Origin: an uncultured Duncaniella sp.
GTDB lineage: Bacteria > Bacteroidota > Bacteroidia > Bacteroidales > Muribaculaceae
Length of the DNA stretch: 64,000 nucleotides
Direction of reading: 5' to 3'
NCBI GenBank assembly: GCA_910576785.1
Contig: CAJTJG010000011.1
Span: 52,162-116,161 of the forward strand
In this document: positions 16,255 through 24,586 of the stretch, piece after piece
Layout of the letters: each line of letters opens with the position of its first letter
How positions within the stretch are numbered: the stretch's first letter is position 1
The notes under the pieces: model-generated
The model's input: only the letters and a program-made list of their open reading frames with translations
Told to the model about the DNA's origin: nothing
Database searches by the model: none
Translations under genes and position numbers: made by a program

Positions 16255-17453
16255 TATTCTTCGAAGTATACTATTTCTTCCGGGGCGGTGGTGAGGTACT
16301 CCACGCTGTCGGCATGGACCACGTAGGTGTTCTCTATGCCCACGGCACCGGTGTGGGGTATTACAAATTTCGGTTCGAGGGCTATGACGTTACCCTCGGC
16401 TATTATGTCGCGGCTGCGCGGGGCGATGACCGGCAGCTCGTTGATCTCTATTCCCACGCCGTGGCCTATGAAGCCGGCGTGCTGTCTGTGGCCCATGAAG
16501 TAGGCGTGGAGATCGTGGTCGCGCACGATCTCTTCGGCACGCTGCCAGAGAGCCTTACAGGGTGTGCCCGGACGCATCATGGCGCAGAGTTCACGGTGGA
16601 TCTCGATGGAGCATGCGTGGGCCTTGAGGGCGAGCGGGGCGAGCGGTTCGGATCCGGGTGCGTAGACGCGTGTCATATCGGTCATGTAGCCGTCGAAGTT
16701 GCCGTTCATGTCGACCATCACGGTTGTGCCCGGGGCTATGATTGTCCCGTTGGCACCTACGGGGAGGGATGGGTCGGACCCTGCGCCACCCATGGCGAAG
16801 TCGTAGGGTGAGGGTGCGTCGGCATTGTCGCCGGCCAGGACATTGCCCATGTGGAGCTCCATGGTGTCGCCGCTTATGCGGAACTGCCCGAGGCATCCCT
16901 CCAGGCGGCTTATGCGTTCGATCTCCACCTGCAGCTCAATGTCGCGCATGCCCGGACGGAAGAGCCCGGGTATGCGTGAATATACGAGTGTATGCTTCAT
17001 GCCTGAGCGGCGCAGCATCTCGATCTCCACCGGAGTCTTGACCGAGCGGGCGGTACGCAGGAGGCCGGATGCGTTGACCGGCGTGGAGGTCGGGAATATG
17101 TCGCGCAGACGCTTGATGGCCGCATACGATGCAGTCTCGAATTCAAATCCAATTGACTCCGTGACGTTCAGTCCTATTGTCACGGCCATATCTTCGGGTT
17201 TGCGTATGTAGACCACACCATCGCCCTCGAGCTCGACGGGACGCTTCACAAAGAATATGGGTTCGCCCTTGAGGGGGAGGTAGACATAGCCGGCGAACAC
17301 GCGCCCGGTAAGATAATATTTGTTGGCGTTGTCGCTCACAAGCATCGACGGTATGCCGGTGCTCTCCATGAGTGCACGCACACGGCCGAGTCTTGCCATG
17401 AATTCATCATGGTCAAGTATGACAAGCCTGTTTTCAAGCACGTTTTTCATCAT
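16254..17453 (-). CDS. M24-family Xaa-Pro-type aminopeptidase
   Basis: A 399-residue cytoplasmic peptidase of the pita-bread fold. The N-terminal creatinase-like domain (residues ~10-150) precedes the catalytic domain, in which the five metal ligands can be followed: Asp in MVDMNGNFDG, Asp in YMTDMTR, His in GFIGHGVGIEINE, Glu in IALEPKF and Glu in VGIENTY. It probably removes an N-terminal residue before proline; a related dipeptidase activity cannot be excluded. Its start overlaps the META-protein stop by 4 bp, and its stop overlaps the cca start by 1 bp. Confidence 0.9.
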   Translation of the reverse strand: MMKNVLENRLVILDHDEFMARLGRVRALMESTGIPSMLVSDNANKYYLTGRVFAGYVYLPLKGEPIFFVKRPVELEGDGVVYIRKPEDMAVTIGLNVTESIGFEFETASYAAIKRLRDIFPTSTPVNASGLLRTARSVKTPVEIEMLRRSGMKHTLVYSRIPGLFRPGMRDIELQVEIERISRLEGCLGQFRISGDTMELHMGNVLAGDNADAPSPYDFAMGGAGSDPSLPVGANGTIIAPGTTVMVDMNGNFDGYMTDMTRVYAPGSEPLAPLALKAHACSIEIHRELCAMMRPGTPCKALWQRAEEIVRDHDLHAYFMGHRQHAGFIGHGVGIEINELPVIAPRSRDIIAEGNVIALEPKFVIPHTGAVGIENTYVVHADSVEYLTTAPEEIVYFEE

Positions 17454-18328
17454 TCGTCAACGAGCTCATTGGCTGCAAGGCGCACCATGGTTATGACCGG
17501 ACTGCCGGAGGCATTGCAAAGCGAGGCCGAGTCGGTGTTCTTGCCCGACATGGCTGTGGACACCTGCTCGAGGGCCAGGAGGAAGGCCTGCTCGGTGGCG
17601 ATGTCGGGGCAGGTCATGCGGGTGGTGGCGAGGTTCTGGAACTCTATGCCGTGGCCTTTGTCAAGGTTGACGATGATGTTACCGTTTAGCACATTGCATC
17701 CGGCATTGCCATGAATGCGTCCCTCGGCTGTGTCGATGACTATCCTTATGTCGGCGGTGATGGTCTGGCCGTCAATGGAGGTTACTTTCCAGGCACCGTC
17801 AAGGAAAGATATGTTCTGCTTGCGGAGTTTCATGACGGTACGTCCGCCCTGAGCTTTGAGTGAGAGCTCGTCAGCCGAAGGCATGGTGTAGGTGACGGTG
17901 TTGGAGAGCGCGAGGTTGATGGCGGTCTCATAGGGGGCGTCGGGGCATGCCATCATGGTGGAGATGAACTCTCCGGCAGGGGTGATGTGGCCGGTGCCCA
18001 CGGTCCAGACGCCGTTGATGTAGTTGCATCCGTTGTAGCCTATCACGTCGATTGTGCCCGGACGTGTCTCGTCGGGCTTGAGGGTGAGCTTGGGATGGTT
18101 CTCGCCGTTCACTTTGACGGGCTGCCCGTCAACTTCTATGATGGACCACTCGCCTGTGAGAGCGGCGGGGGTGGTGTTGGCTGCTGTCTCGGTCTTTGTC
18201 ACGTTGGTTGTAGTGGTGGTAGTTGTCGTTGTGGTTGTTGTGGCGGGTGTGCGCTTGAGCGAGCTGCATGAGCCGAGGGTAAGCATTATTACGGAGAGAC
18301 CTGCGGCTGTGATTATGTTTGATTTCAT
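17450..18328 (-). CDS. lipoprotein with two META (HslJ-like) domains
   Basis: A 292-residue lipoprotein (lipobox LTLGSCSS, Cys20). After the lipobox comes a run of 12 consecutive Thr codons (18206-18241), then two tandem META domains at residues ~55-165 and ~175-285. Each carries the characteristic turn: GYNGCNYINGVW in the first and GNAGCNVLNGNI in the second, plus the MxCPD motif (MMACPDAPYE and RMTCPDIATE). META/HslJ proteins are associated with envelope or heat-shock stress, but the biochemical role is unknown. A -7 element (TAATTTTG) lies at 18349-18356. Confidence 0.9.
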   Translation of the reverse strand: MKSNIITAAGLSVIMLTLGSCSSLKRTPATTTTTTTTTTTTNVTKTETAANTTPAALTGEWSIIEVDGQPVKVNGENHPKLTLKPDETRPGTIDVIGYNGCNYINGVWTVGTGHITPAGEFISTMMACPDAPYETAINLALSNTVTYTMPSADELSLKAQGGRTVMKLRKQNISFLDGAWKVTSIDGQTITADIRIVIDTAEGRIHGNAGCNVLNGNIIVNLDKGHGIEFQNLATTRMTCPDIATEQAFLLALEQVSTAMSGKNTDSASLCNASGSPVITMVRLAANELVDE

Positions 18329-18348
18329 ATGTAGTAGAATTGATGTTG

Positions 18349-18356
18349 CAAAATTA
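18349..18356 (-). promoter_or_regulatory. -7 element (TAATTTTG) of the META lipoprotein operon
   Basis: Matches TAnnTTTG on the minus strand, 20 bp upstream of the ATG at 18328. It may drive META protein, M24 peptidase, cca, queD, queE and the nucleotidase, which are joined by overlaps or gaps of a few bases. Confidence 0.55.
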
Positions 18357-18382
18357 GTGATTTTATTTTTAACCTCCTCATG

Positions 18383-18943
18383 TCAGCGTCTGCGGTGGCG
18401 TATGACTATATGGTTGTTTTCCGTGATGACGATGTCGAGGGCTACGTCGTGAGGTTCGGATTCGATCTCCTCGTCGAGGAGCTGGAAGTCAAACCCCATG
18501 CCCACTTTGGTGGCCCGTGTGGATCCGAGCAGGCGGTCGTAGTAGCCTTTGCCGCGTCCCACCCTATTGCCACGGCGGTCGAATGCCACAGCCGGGACTA
18601 CCACGAGCTCGATGTCGTCAATGGATGCCATGTCGTTGCCCGTAGGCTCCTCGATGTGGAATGATCCGAGTGTGAGCGACTGTTCGTCGTAGGGTAGTAT
18701 GTCGAGGTTTACGCCATTGACTCTCGGGAGATAGAATCTCTTGCGTGAGGCCCATTTGGCGATGAACGATCTGGTGGGCAGCTCGTCGGGGAGGGAGTGG
18801 TACATGAGAATGCGGTCGGCAAGCATGAATGCGGCCGAGTTTTCGAGGAGCATGAACGCGCGTTCGGATGCCCGTTCTTTCTCGTCATCGCTGAGGAGGG
18901 TTTTTCGCGCCTTTACCCTGCGGCGGATTTCATCTTTCTTCAT
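18383..18943 (-). CDS. 5-formyltetrahydrofolate cyclo-ligase
   Basis: ATP-dependent enzyme returning 5-formyl-THF to the folate pool as 5,10-methenyl-THF. The 186-residue protein has the family hallmarks: basic N-terminus MKKDEIRRRVKARKTLL, a central YHSLPDELPTR segment, VVPAVAFDRRGNRVGRGKG and the nucleotide-binding GRGKGYYDRLL motif near residue 135. The length fits the family. It follows the S41 protease gene with a 65-bp gap. Confidence 0.93.
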   Translation of the reverse strand: MKKDEIRRRVKARKTLLSDDEKERASERAFMLLENSAAFMLADRILMYHSLPDELPTRSFIAKWASRKRFYLPRVNGVNLDILPYDEQSLTLGSFHIEEPTGNDMASIDDIELVVVPAVAFDRRGNRVGRGKGYYDRLLGSTRATKVGMGFDFQLLDEEIESEPHDVALDIVITENNHIVIRHRRR

Positions 18944-19008
18944 GGAGATTACTTGAAAGTGAGTTTTGGCGTCGAGCCTTTGGGCCTACGGTAGTCGGCG
19001 TGGTCGGC

Positions 19009-20625
19009 TCATTGTGTAATCGGGACGGTGGTCTGCCCTTCATCCAATGCCTTGAGGGCCGCGGCTACGGTGGGGTCAGTGAGGTTGTAGACCTCGTAGT
19101 AGCCCTGCACGCCGTGGATATTGCGGGCGATCATCGCTTTCAATGAACTAACAAGCAGGTCGCGCGAAAGGTTTATGTAGTACCACCTGGGGGCTACGCC
19201 GGCTTCACGGGCATATCCTACGAAGTCGACCAGCAGTGAGTCATCGTCGGGTAGCATGGTCATCATCTCGGCTGCGTCCTTGCTCTTGGAGAGCTGGCTG
19301 CGGTTGCGGTCGGTGTAGTCGAAGGTGTATTTCTGTATGAGTCCGGCATTGACCACGTTGAGATAGTAGGTGGTGATGCCGGTGGTGTCGTTGGCTACGA
19401 AGAGGTCGGGCATGATGCCACCTCCGCCGTAGACGGTGCGCCCGTTGAGGGTGGTGAAGGCGAGCGACTTGTCGAGCTTGATGGAGTCGGCGCTGTAGAA
19501 TTCGCCGTGTTCGTAGCGGTTGATCAGGTCGCGGTCGTAGTCGGTGCCAGATCCGTATGTCTTCTGGATGCAGCGGCCGGAGGGTGTGTAGTAGCGGGCT
19601 ATGGTGAGACGTATGGCGCTGCTGTCGGGGAGCTCCATCTGGTTTTGCACGAGACCTTTGCCGAATGAACGGCGCCCTACGATGAGGCCACGGTCGTTGT
19701 CCTGGATGGCTCCGGCGAAAATCTCGCTTGCAGAGGCCGAGACCTCGTCGAGGAGCACTACCATCTCGTTGCCCTTGAAGGCTCCGGAACCATCGCTGCC
19801 CATGGGTGCGCGTTCGGGATAGTTGGCTCCCTTCATGGAGACGATGGGGCGATCGGAGGGGAGGAACTCGTTGGCCATCAGCACGGCCGGTTCCATGAAT
19901 CCTCCGCCGTTGCCACGCAGGTCAATGATGAATTTTTCGGCACCCTGACTGACAAGCTGGACCATGGAGGTGAGGAATTCGCTGAATGTCTGCGCTCCGA
20001 ATTTGTTGATTTTCAGATAGCCTACCCCGGGGGTTATGATGTAGGCGGCGTCGACGGATGTGACGGGGATGTCACCGCGTGTCACTTCGTAGGATAGAAG
20101 TTCCTTGGCTGTGGCGCGCTTTATGCCGAGCTTCACCACACTGTCCTTGGGGCCGCGGAGCATGCTCATGACCTTGCTGTTGCTCCAGTTGCGTCCGGCG
20201 GCGACGGAGTCGTCAACGGTGATGATACGGTCGCCCGGCAGGAGCCCGACCTTCTCTGACGGGCCTCCGGATATGACCTCGAGCACGTTGATGGTGTCGC
20301 CGAGCATGTTGAATGATATTCCTATACCTGAGAATGATCCGACAAGCTCCTCGTTGACGCTTTGCAGATCCTCAGCAGGGATGTAGACAGAGTGGGGGTC
20401 CAGACGCTGCAGCAGGTCGGGGAGCGACTGCTCGAGCAGGGAGTCGGTGTCGACATTGTCCACGTAGCTCTCCTTGACGGTGTCGAGGATGATGTCGAGT
20501 TTGGAGCGGGTGCTCCAGTTGGCGTTGCCGCTGAAGAATGTTTTGCCTATCCACATGCCGCCCACGAGCGCTACCGCTATCACGAGCGGCATCCATACTG
20601 CGGGGTTTTTAATGCGGTTGTCCAT
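19009..20625 (-). CDS. carboxy-terminal processing peptidase (S41)
   Basis: A 538-residue periplasmic protease with an N-terminal membrane anchor (residues ~9-27). A PDZ domain (FSGIGISFNML to IKRA, ~95-180) precedes the catalytic S41 domain with LRGNGGGFMEPAVLMANEFL, the nucleophile Ser in EVSASASEIFAGA and the base Lys in RRSFGKGLVQ. The C-terminal ~150 residues form an extension common in Bacteroidota members. It likely trims or degrades envelope proteins. The next gene upstream, dCMP deaminase, is 55 bp away. Confidence 0.93.
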   Translation of the reverse strand: MDNRIKNPAVWMPLVIAVALVGGMWIGKTFFSGNANWSTRSKLDIILDTVKESYVDNVDTDSLLEQSLPDLLQRLDPHSVYIPAEDLQSVNEELVGSFSGIGISFNMLGDTINVLEVISGGPSEKVGLLPGDRIITVDDSVAAGRNWSNSKVMSMLRGPKDSVVKLGIKRATAKELLSYEVTRGDIPVTSVDAAYIITPGVGYLKINKFGAQTFSEFLTSMVQLVSQGAEKFIIDLRGNGGGFMEPAVLMANEFLPSDRPIVSMKGANYPERAPMGSDGSGAFKGNEMVVLLDEVSASASEIFAGAIQDNDRGLIVGRRSFGKGLVQNQMELPDSSAIRLTIARYYTPSGRCIQKTYGSGTDYDRDLINRYEHGEFYSADSIKLDKSLAFTTLNGRTVYGGGGIMPDLFVANDTTGITTYYLNVVNAGLIQKYTFDYTDRNRSQLSKSKDAAEMMTMLPDDDSLLVDFVGYAREAGVAPRWYYINLSRDLLVSSLKAMIARNIHGVQGYYEVYNLTDPTVAAALKALDEGQTTVPITQ

Positions 20626-20680
20626 ATGTTTCGTAAGCTGATATAATTAAAAGGTATGTAACGGTAGTTTCGTCAAGGGG

Positions 20681-21115
20681 TCAGTGCTGATCCTCCGGTA
20701 TGTGGCAGCATTCTATGCCGGCACGTTTTAGCAGGTCTATGCCGTCGGTGATGCGGTAGAGTTCGCTGAATACCACCCGTCTGATGCCGGCCTGGATGAT
20801 GAGCTTGGAGCAGTCCAGACATGGCGAAGCTGTGATGTAGAGTGTGGATCCTTCGCTGGAATTGTTGCTTCGCGCCACTTTGGTGATGGCGTTGGCCTCG
20901 GCGTGGAGCACGTAGCTCTTGGTGAGTCCATCGGCGTCCTCGCACACGTTCTCGAATCCTGCCGGTGTGCCGTTGAATCCGTCGGATATGATGGTGCGTT
21001 CCTTGACCATGAGGGCGCCTACCTTGCGGCGCATGCAGTAGGAGTTCTCGGCCCATATCCGAGCCATGCGCAGATAGCGTCGGTCAAGCAGGGCTTGTTT
21101 TTCTGACGATTCCAT
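20681..21115 (-). CDS. deoxycytidylate (dCMP) deaminase
   Basis: Deaminates dCMP to dUMP for thymidylate synthesis. The start MESSEKQALL at 21115 is chosen because the longer frame overlaps the LptF/G gene and lacks family similarity; the product is 144 residues. The zinc and catalytic motifs are HAEANAI (His and catalytic Glu) and PCLDCSKLI (two zinc Cys), with the family motif SDGFNGTPAGFENVCED upstream. The gene ends 55 bp before the S41 protease gene. Confidence 0.93.
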   Translation of the reverse strand: MESSEKQALLDRRYLRMARIWAENSYCMRRKVGALMVKERTIISDGFNGTPAGFENVCEDADGLTKSYVLHAEANAITKVARSNNSSEGSTLYITASPCLDCSKLIIQAGIRRVVFSELYRITDGIDLLKRAGIECCHIPEDQH

Positions 21116-21134
21116 GTCGGGGTGGGGTGGATGG

Positions 21135-22205
21135 TTAGTTGTGGGATACTTTGTAGTATAGGAATACTGCGATGATCGAGTAGAGGAGGTTGGGTATCCA
21201 CATTGCCACCATCGGGGAGGTGAGTCCTGATATGGCAAAGGTGGATGTGACGGTCATGAAGAGGATGTAGCTGAAGCTGAGCACGAGGCCTATGCCGATG
21301 TTGACACCCATGCCCCCCTTGACCTTGCGCGAGGATAGCGACATGCCTATTACGGTGAGGATGAAGGCTGCCGCTGTCATGGCGTAGCGTTTGTGGTTCT
21401 CTATCTCGAATGTCTTGATGTTTGCCACACCTCTCTCCTTCTGGCGGGCGATGTATTGCCTGAGGTCGGGAGAGGTCATGGTCTCGCAGTCGTTTTTGGA
21501 GATGAGGAAGTCGCGTGGTTCGATGGGTATGACTGTGTCGAGCCTCAGGCCGCGTGTGATTTTCTCACTACGGCCGTCGAATGTGCGTATCATATAGTCG
21601 CGCACGGTCCAGTTGTGGAGTGTATCGTAGCGTATGGTCTGAGCCGTGAGGCGGGATACGAGTTTCTTGTCCTCGAATGATTCGAGCGAGAATTTGTAGC
21701 CGGTCTTCTGGTTGTTGTCGTAGCGCGACATGTAGGCTATCTCTCCCTTGGCTACCTGGAGCTGGATGTTGACTCCGTAGTCCACACGTTTGTTCTTGAC
21801 GTATGTGTTGGTGTAGTCGATACGCTTCACGTTGGCGGGCGGGATGATGTAGGCGCTCAGTATGTAGGTGGCAGCCGCTATTATGGTGGCGCTCACCAGA
21901 TATGGGCGCAGGAGCCGCCGGTAGCTCATACCTGTAGAGAGCATGGCGATGATCTCGGAGTTGTCGGCGAGCTTGGAGGTGAAGAATATGACGGCTATGA
22001 AGGTGAAGAGGGGGCTGAACTGGTTGGCGAAGTATGGCAGGAAGTTGAGGAAGTAGTCGAACACCGTGGCCCTGAGTGGGGCCTTGAGAAAGGAGTCGAG
22101 TTTCTCGTTGATGTCAAACATGATCGTGATGGCCAGAATGAGGGCTATCGCGAAAATGTAGGTGCCGAGAAATTTGCGTATTATGTACCAGTCGAGAATT
22201 TTCAT
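21135..22205 (-). CDS. LptF/LptG-family permease
   Basis: Inner-membrane subunit of the LptBFGC lipopolysaccharide exporter. The start MKILDWYIIRKFLGTY at 22205 gives 356 residues. This N-terminus is the typical LptG opening; the longer frame runs into tgt. Three hydrophobic segments lie N-terminally (~12-32, ~55-80, ~98-120), then a periplasmic beta-jellyroll-like domain (~125-265), then three more segments (~275-350). The conserved KLDSFL follows TM1. Which of LptF or LptG it represents cannot be settled without comparison. It lies 10 bp downstream of tgt. Confidence 0.9.
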   Translation of the reverse strand: MKILDWYIIRKFLGTYIFAIALILAITIMFDINEKLDSFLKAPLRATVFDYFLNFLPYFANQFSPLFTFIAVIFFTSKLADNSEIIAMLSTGMSYRRLLRPYLVSATIIAAATYILSAYIIPPANVKRIDYTNTYVKNKRVDYGVNIQLQVAKGEIAYMSRYDNNQKTGYKFSLESFEDKKLVSRLTAQTIRYDTLHNWTVRDYMIRTFDGRSEKITRGLRLDTVIPIEPRDFLISKNDCETMTSPDLRQYIARQKERGVANIKTFEIENHKRYAMTAAAFILTVIGMSLSSRKVKGGMGVNIGIGLVLSFSYILFMTVTSTFAISGLTSPMVAMWIPNLLYSIIAVFLYYKVSHN

Positions 22206-22215
22206 AGTGACAACA

Positions 22216-23346
22216 TCAGAGACGCCGTGTGACGGCCTCCACCATCGAGGTCTTCCATGTCTTGAAGTCGCCTTCGATGATGTGTCTGCGAGCTTCGCCC
22301 ACGAGCCACAGATAGAAGGCGAGGTTGTGAATGGATGCGATCTGCATGGCCAGGATCTCATCGGCGATGAAGAGGTGGCGTACGTAAGCCTTTGTGTAGA
22401 CGTGGTCCACGTAGCTGGGGCCGTCCTCCTGAAGCGGTGAGAAGTCGTCGGCCCACTTGCGGTTGCGCATGTTCATGATGCCGTGGCGTGTGAATAGCAT
22501 GCCGTTGCGGCCGTTGCGTGTGGGCATGACGCAGTCCATCATGTCGACGCCACGGTCGATGGCTTCGAGGATGTTGGCAGGAGTGCCTACACCCATGAGA
22601 TAGCGTGGACGGTCGGCGGGCAGAATCTCGTTGACCACCTCGATCATCTCATACATCTGTTCGGTGGGCTCGCCTACAGCCAGACCGCCAATAGCGTTGC
22701 CCTCGGCACCGAGGTCGGCCACATGCTTGGCGGCATCGCGCCGCAGGTCGGGGTAGACGACGCCCTGTACTATCGGGAAGAAGGCCTGACGGTAGCCGTA
22801 GAGGCCTTCGGTCTCGTTGAAGTGCTTCCAACCGCGCTCGAGCCAGCGCTGTGTGAGGCGCAGTGATTTTTCGGCATATTGGCGGTCGGCTGTGCCGGGG
22901 GGGCATTCGTCGAGAGCCATCATTATGTCGGCTCCGATGCTGCGCTGTATGTCCACGACCCCTTCGGGGGTGAAGAGGTGTTTGGATCCGTCGATGTGTG
23001 AACGGAAGTGGGCGCCCTCTTCGGTGAGCTTGCGCCTGTCGGAGAGTGAGAATACCTGAAAGCCGCCGCTGTCGGTGAGAATCGGGCGGTCCCACCCGTT
23101 GAATTTGTGGAGTCCGCCAGCCTGTTCGAGTACGTGTGTGCCTGGGCGCAGATATAGGTGATATGTGTTGCCGAGTATGATCTGGGCCTTGATGTCGTCG
23201 CGCAGTTCGTGCATGTGGACTGACTTGACGCTGCCGAGTGTACCTACGGGCATGAATATCGGGGTCTCGATCTCACCGTGGTCGGTGGTGATGAGACCGG
23301 CGCGTGCATCGCTGCCGGGGGCTGTGGCTTGGAGTTTGAAATCCAT
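22216..23346 (-). CDS. tgt: queuine/preQ1 tRNA-ribosyltransferase Tgt
   Basis: Exchanges the wobble guanine of GUN-anticodon tRNAs for preQ1, the step in the queuosine pathway after QueD/QueE chemistry. The 376-residue protein has TPIFMPVGTLGSVK near residue 30, LTDSGGFQVFSL near 90 (active-site Asp), ALDECPPGT near 141, GGLAVGEP near 217 and the nucleophile region DMMDCVMPTRNGRNG near 262. The CxCxxC zinc cysteines that normally follow DFSPL are absent (the segment reads QEDGPSYVDHVYTKAY), although RHLF and SIHNL are kept. Next to the LptF/G gene. Confidence 0.95.
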   Translation of the reverse strand: MDFKLQATAPGSDARAGLITTDHGEIETPIFMPVGTLGSVKSVHMHELRDDIKAQIILGNTYHLYLRPGTHVLEQAGGLHKFNGWDRPILTDSGGFQVFSLSDRRKLTEEGAHFRSHIDGSKHLFTPEGVVDIQRSIGADIMMALDECPPGTADRQYAEKSLRLTQRWLERGWKHFNETEGLYGYRQAFFPIVQGVVYPDLRRDAAKHVADLGAEGNAIGGLAVGEPTEQMYEMIEVVNEILPADRPRYLMGVGTPANILEAIDRGVDMMDCVMPTRNGRNGMLFTRHGIMNMRNRKWADDFSPLQEDGPSYVDHVYTKAYVRHLFIADEILAMQIASIHNLAFYLWLVGEARRHIIEGDFKTWKTSMVEAVTRRL

Positions 23347-23378
23347 AAGTCGTTGTGGGTGGTGGCTATGTTTCTCTC

Positions 23379-23960
23379 CTAAGGTCTTACTTCATAGTAG
23401 GGTATGTCCACGAGCTTCATGTCGAAGATGAGTGTGGAGTAGGGGAGTATCGAGCCTGAGGAGGTGGCTCCGTAGCCCAGGGAGTAGGGCACGACTATGC
23501 GGGCGCTGTCGCCCACACGCATGTTGAGCAGCGCTATGGTCCATCCCTGTATCACACTTGAGGGGAGTGTGCGGAAGATGCTGTCGCCGTTGGCTGTCTG
23601 CAGATAGGAGGAGTCGAACGGAGTGCCGTCGTAGAGCCGTCCTATGTATTTGACATCGACGGTGGATGTGAGCAGCGGTGAGAGGTTGCCCTCGGTGAGC
23701 TTGCGGTCGTTGAGGTAGCGTATGAGGATCTGTGCCGAGGAGTTCCACACGGGTGTGAGAGTCTCGTAGGCGGGTTTTCCTTCGGGGGTGAAGGAGAATT
23801 GCTGTTCCTCGTAGTATGTCTCGTTGGCCTCGCGCCATTCGCTGTAGGTATCCCATGTGTCCTCGTCGTCCTTGTTGCAGGCGGTGAAGGCCGACATTAT
23901 GATGGCGGCCGCGGGGATAAGGCGCAGTATCTTGCGTGATGCGTTGTTCATTTCGGTCAT
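23379..23960 (-). CDS. FKBP-type peptidyl-prolyl isomerase lipoprotein
   Basis: A 193-residue lipoprotein (lipobox MSAFTACNK, Cys27) with a C-terminal FKBP domain (~residues 95-190): VDVKYIGRLYDGTPFDSSY, VIQGWTIALLNMRVGDSARI and YGATSSGSILPYSTLIFDMKL. It probably assists folding of periplasmic or surface proteins. The start at 23960 overlaps the LemA stop by 4 bp (ATGA); an internal ATG three codons later is also possible. Both upstream (LemA) and downstream (tgt) neighbours are on the same strand. Confidence 0.92.
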   Translation of the reverse strand: MTEMNNASRKILRLIPAAAIIMSAFTACNKDDEDTWDTYSEWREANETYYEEQQFSFTPEGKPAYETLTPVWNSSAQILIRYLNDRKLTEGNLSPLLTSTVDVKYIGRLYDGTPFDSSYLQTANGDSIFRTLPSSVIQGWTIALLNMRVGDSARIVVPYSLGYGATSSGSILPYSTLIFDMKLVDIPYYEVRP

Positions 23961-24538
23961 TCAAAATTTACTTCCGGAGCGCGCTGTGCGTTGTCGTCGG
24001 CTTTGAACTGCGGCTGAGGGTTGAAGCCGAACCATCCGGCGTAGATCACTGTCGGAAATTTCTTGATGGCTGTGTTGTAGCCGGCCACGGCCTCGGTGTA
24101 GCGTCCGCGGGCGGTGGCGATGCGGTTTTCGGTGCCTTCGAGCTGCACCTGCAGGTCACGGAAGTTCTCGTTGGCCTTGAGGTCGGGATATGCTTCGGTG
24201 ACGGCGAGGAGCGATTTGAGCGCTCCGGTGAGCTCATTCTGTGCGGCCTGGAACTTGGCGAGGGTCTCCTCGTCGAGGTTGGCCGGATCGATGGTGACGG
24301 AGGTTGCGGCGGCGCGGGCCTGGGTCACTTTCTCGAGCGTGGAGCTCTCGTGGGTGGCGTATCCCTTCACGGTGTTCACCAGATTGGGGATGAGGTCGGC
24401 GCGGCGCTGGTACTGGTTCTGTACCTCGGCCCATTGCTGCTCCACGCCCTGCTTCTGCTCCACGAGGGAGTTGTAGTTGCAGGACGAGAGCGCCGGGAGC
24501 ATGGCCGCGAGGAGTATGAGGATCTTGAAGTGTTTCAT
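23957..24538 (-). CDS. LemA family lipoprotein
   Basis: A 193-residue LemA protein with the diagnostic first helix (VEQQWAEVQNQYQRRADLIP, ~33-52), then LVNTVKGYATHE, and the late GYNTAIKKFPTVIYAGWFGF motif (~155-174). LemA proteins usually carry a transmembrane helix, but here the hydrophobic start ends at a lipobox (LPALSSCNY, Cys20), suggesting lipid anchoring. The function of LemA is not established. It overlaps the FKBP gene and lies 48 bp downstream of glycyl-tRNA synthetase. Confidence 0.92.
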   Translation of the reverse strand: MKHFKILILLAAMLPALSSCNYNSLVEQKQGVEQQWAEVQNQYQRRADLIPNLVNTVKGYATHESSTLEKVTQARAAATSVTIDPANLDEETLAKFQAAQNELTGALKSLLAVTEAYPDLKANENFRDLQVQLEGTENRIATARGRYTEAVAGYNTAIKKFPTVIYAGWFGFNPQPQFKADDNAQRAPEVNFE

Positions 24539-24586
24539 CTGTACGTGGGTGATTGAGGATGAGATATGTCTGTGTGGGATACCGTA

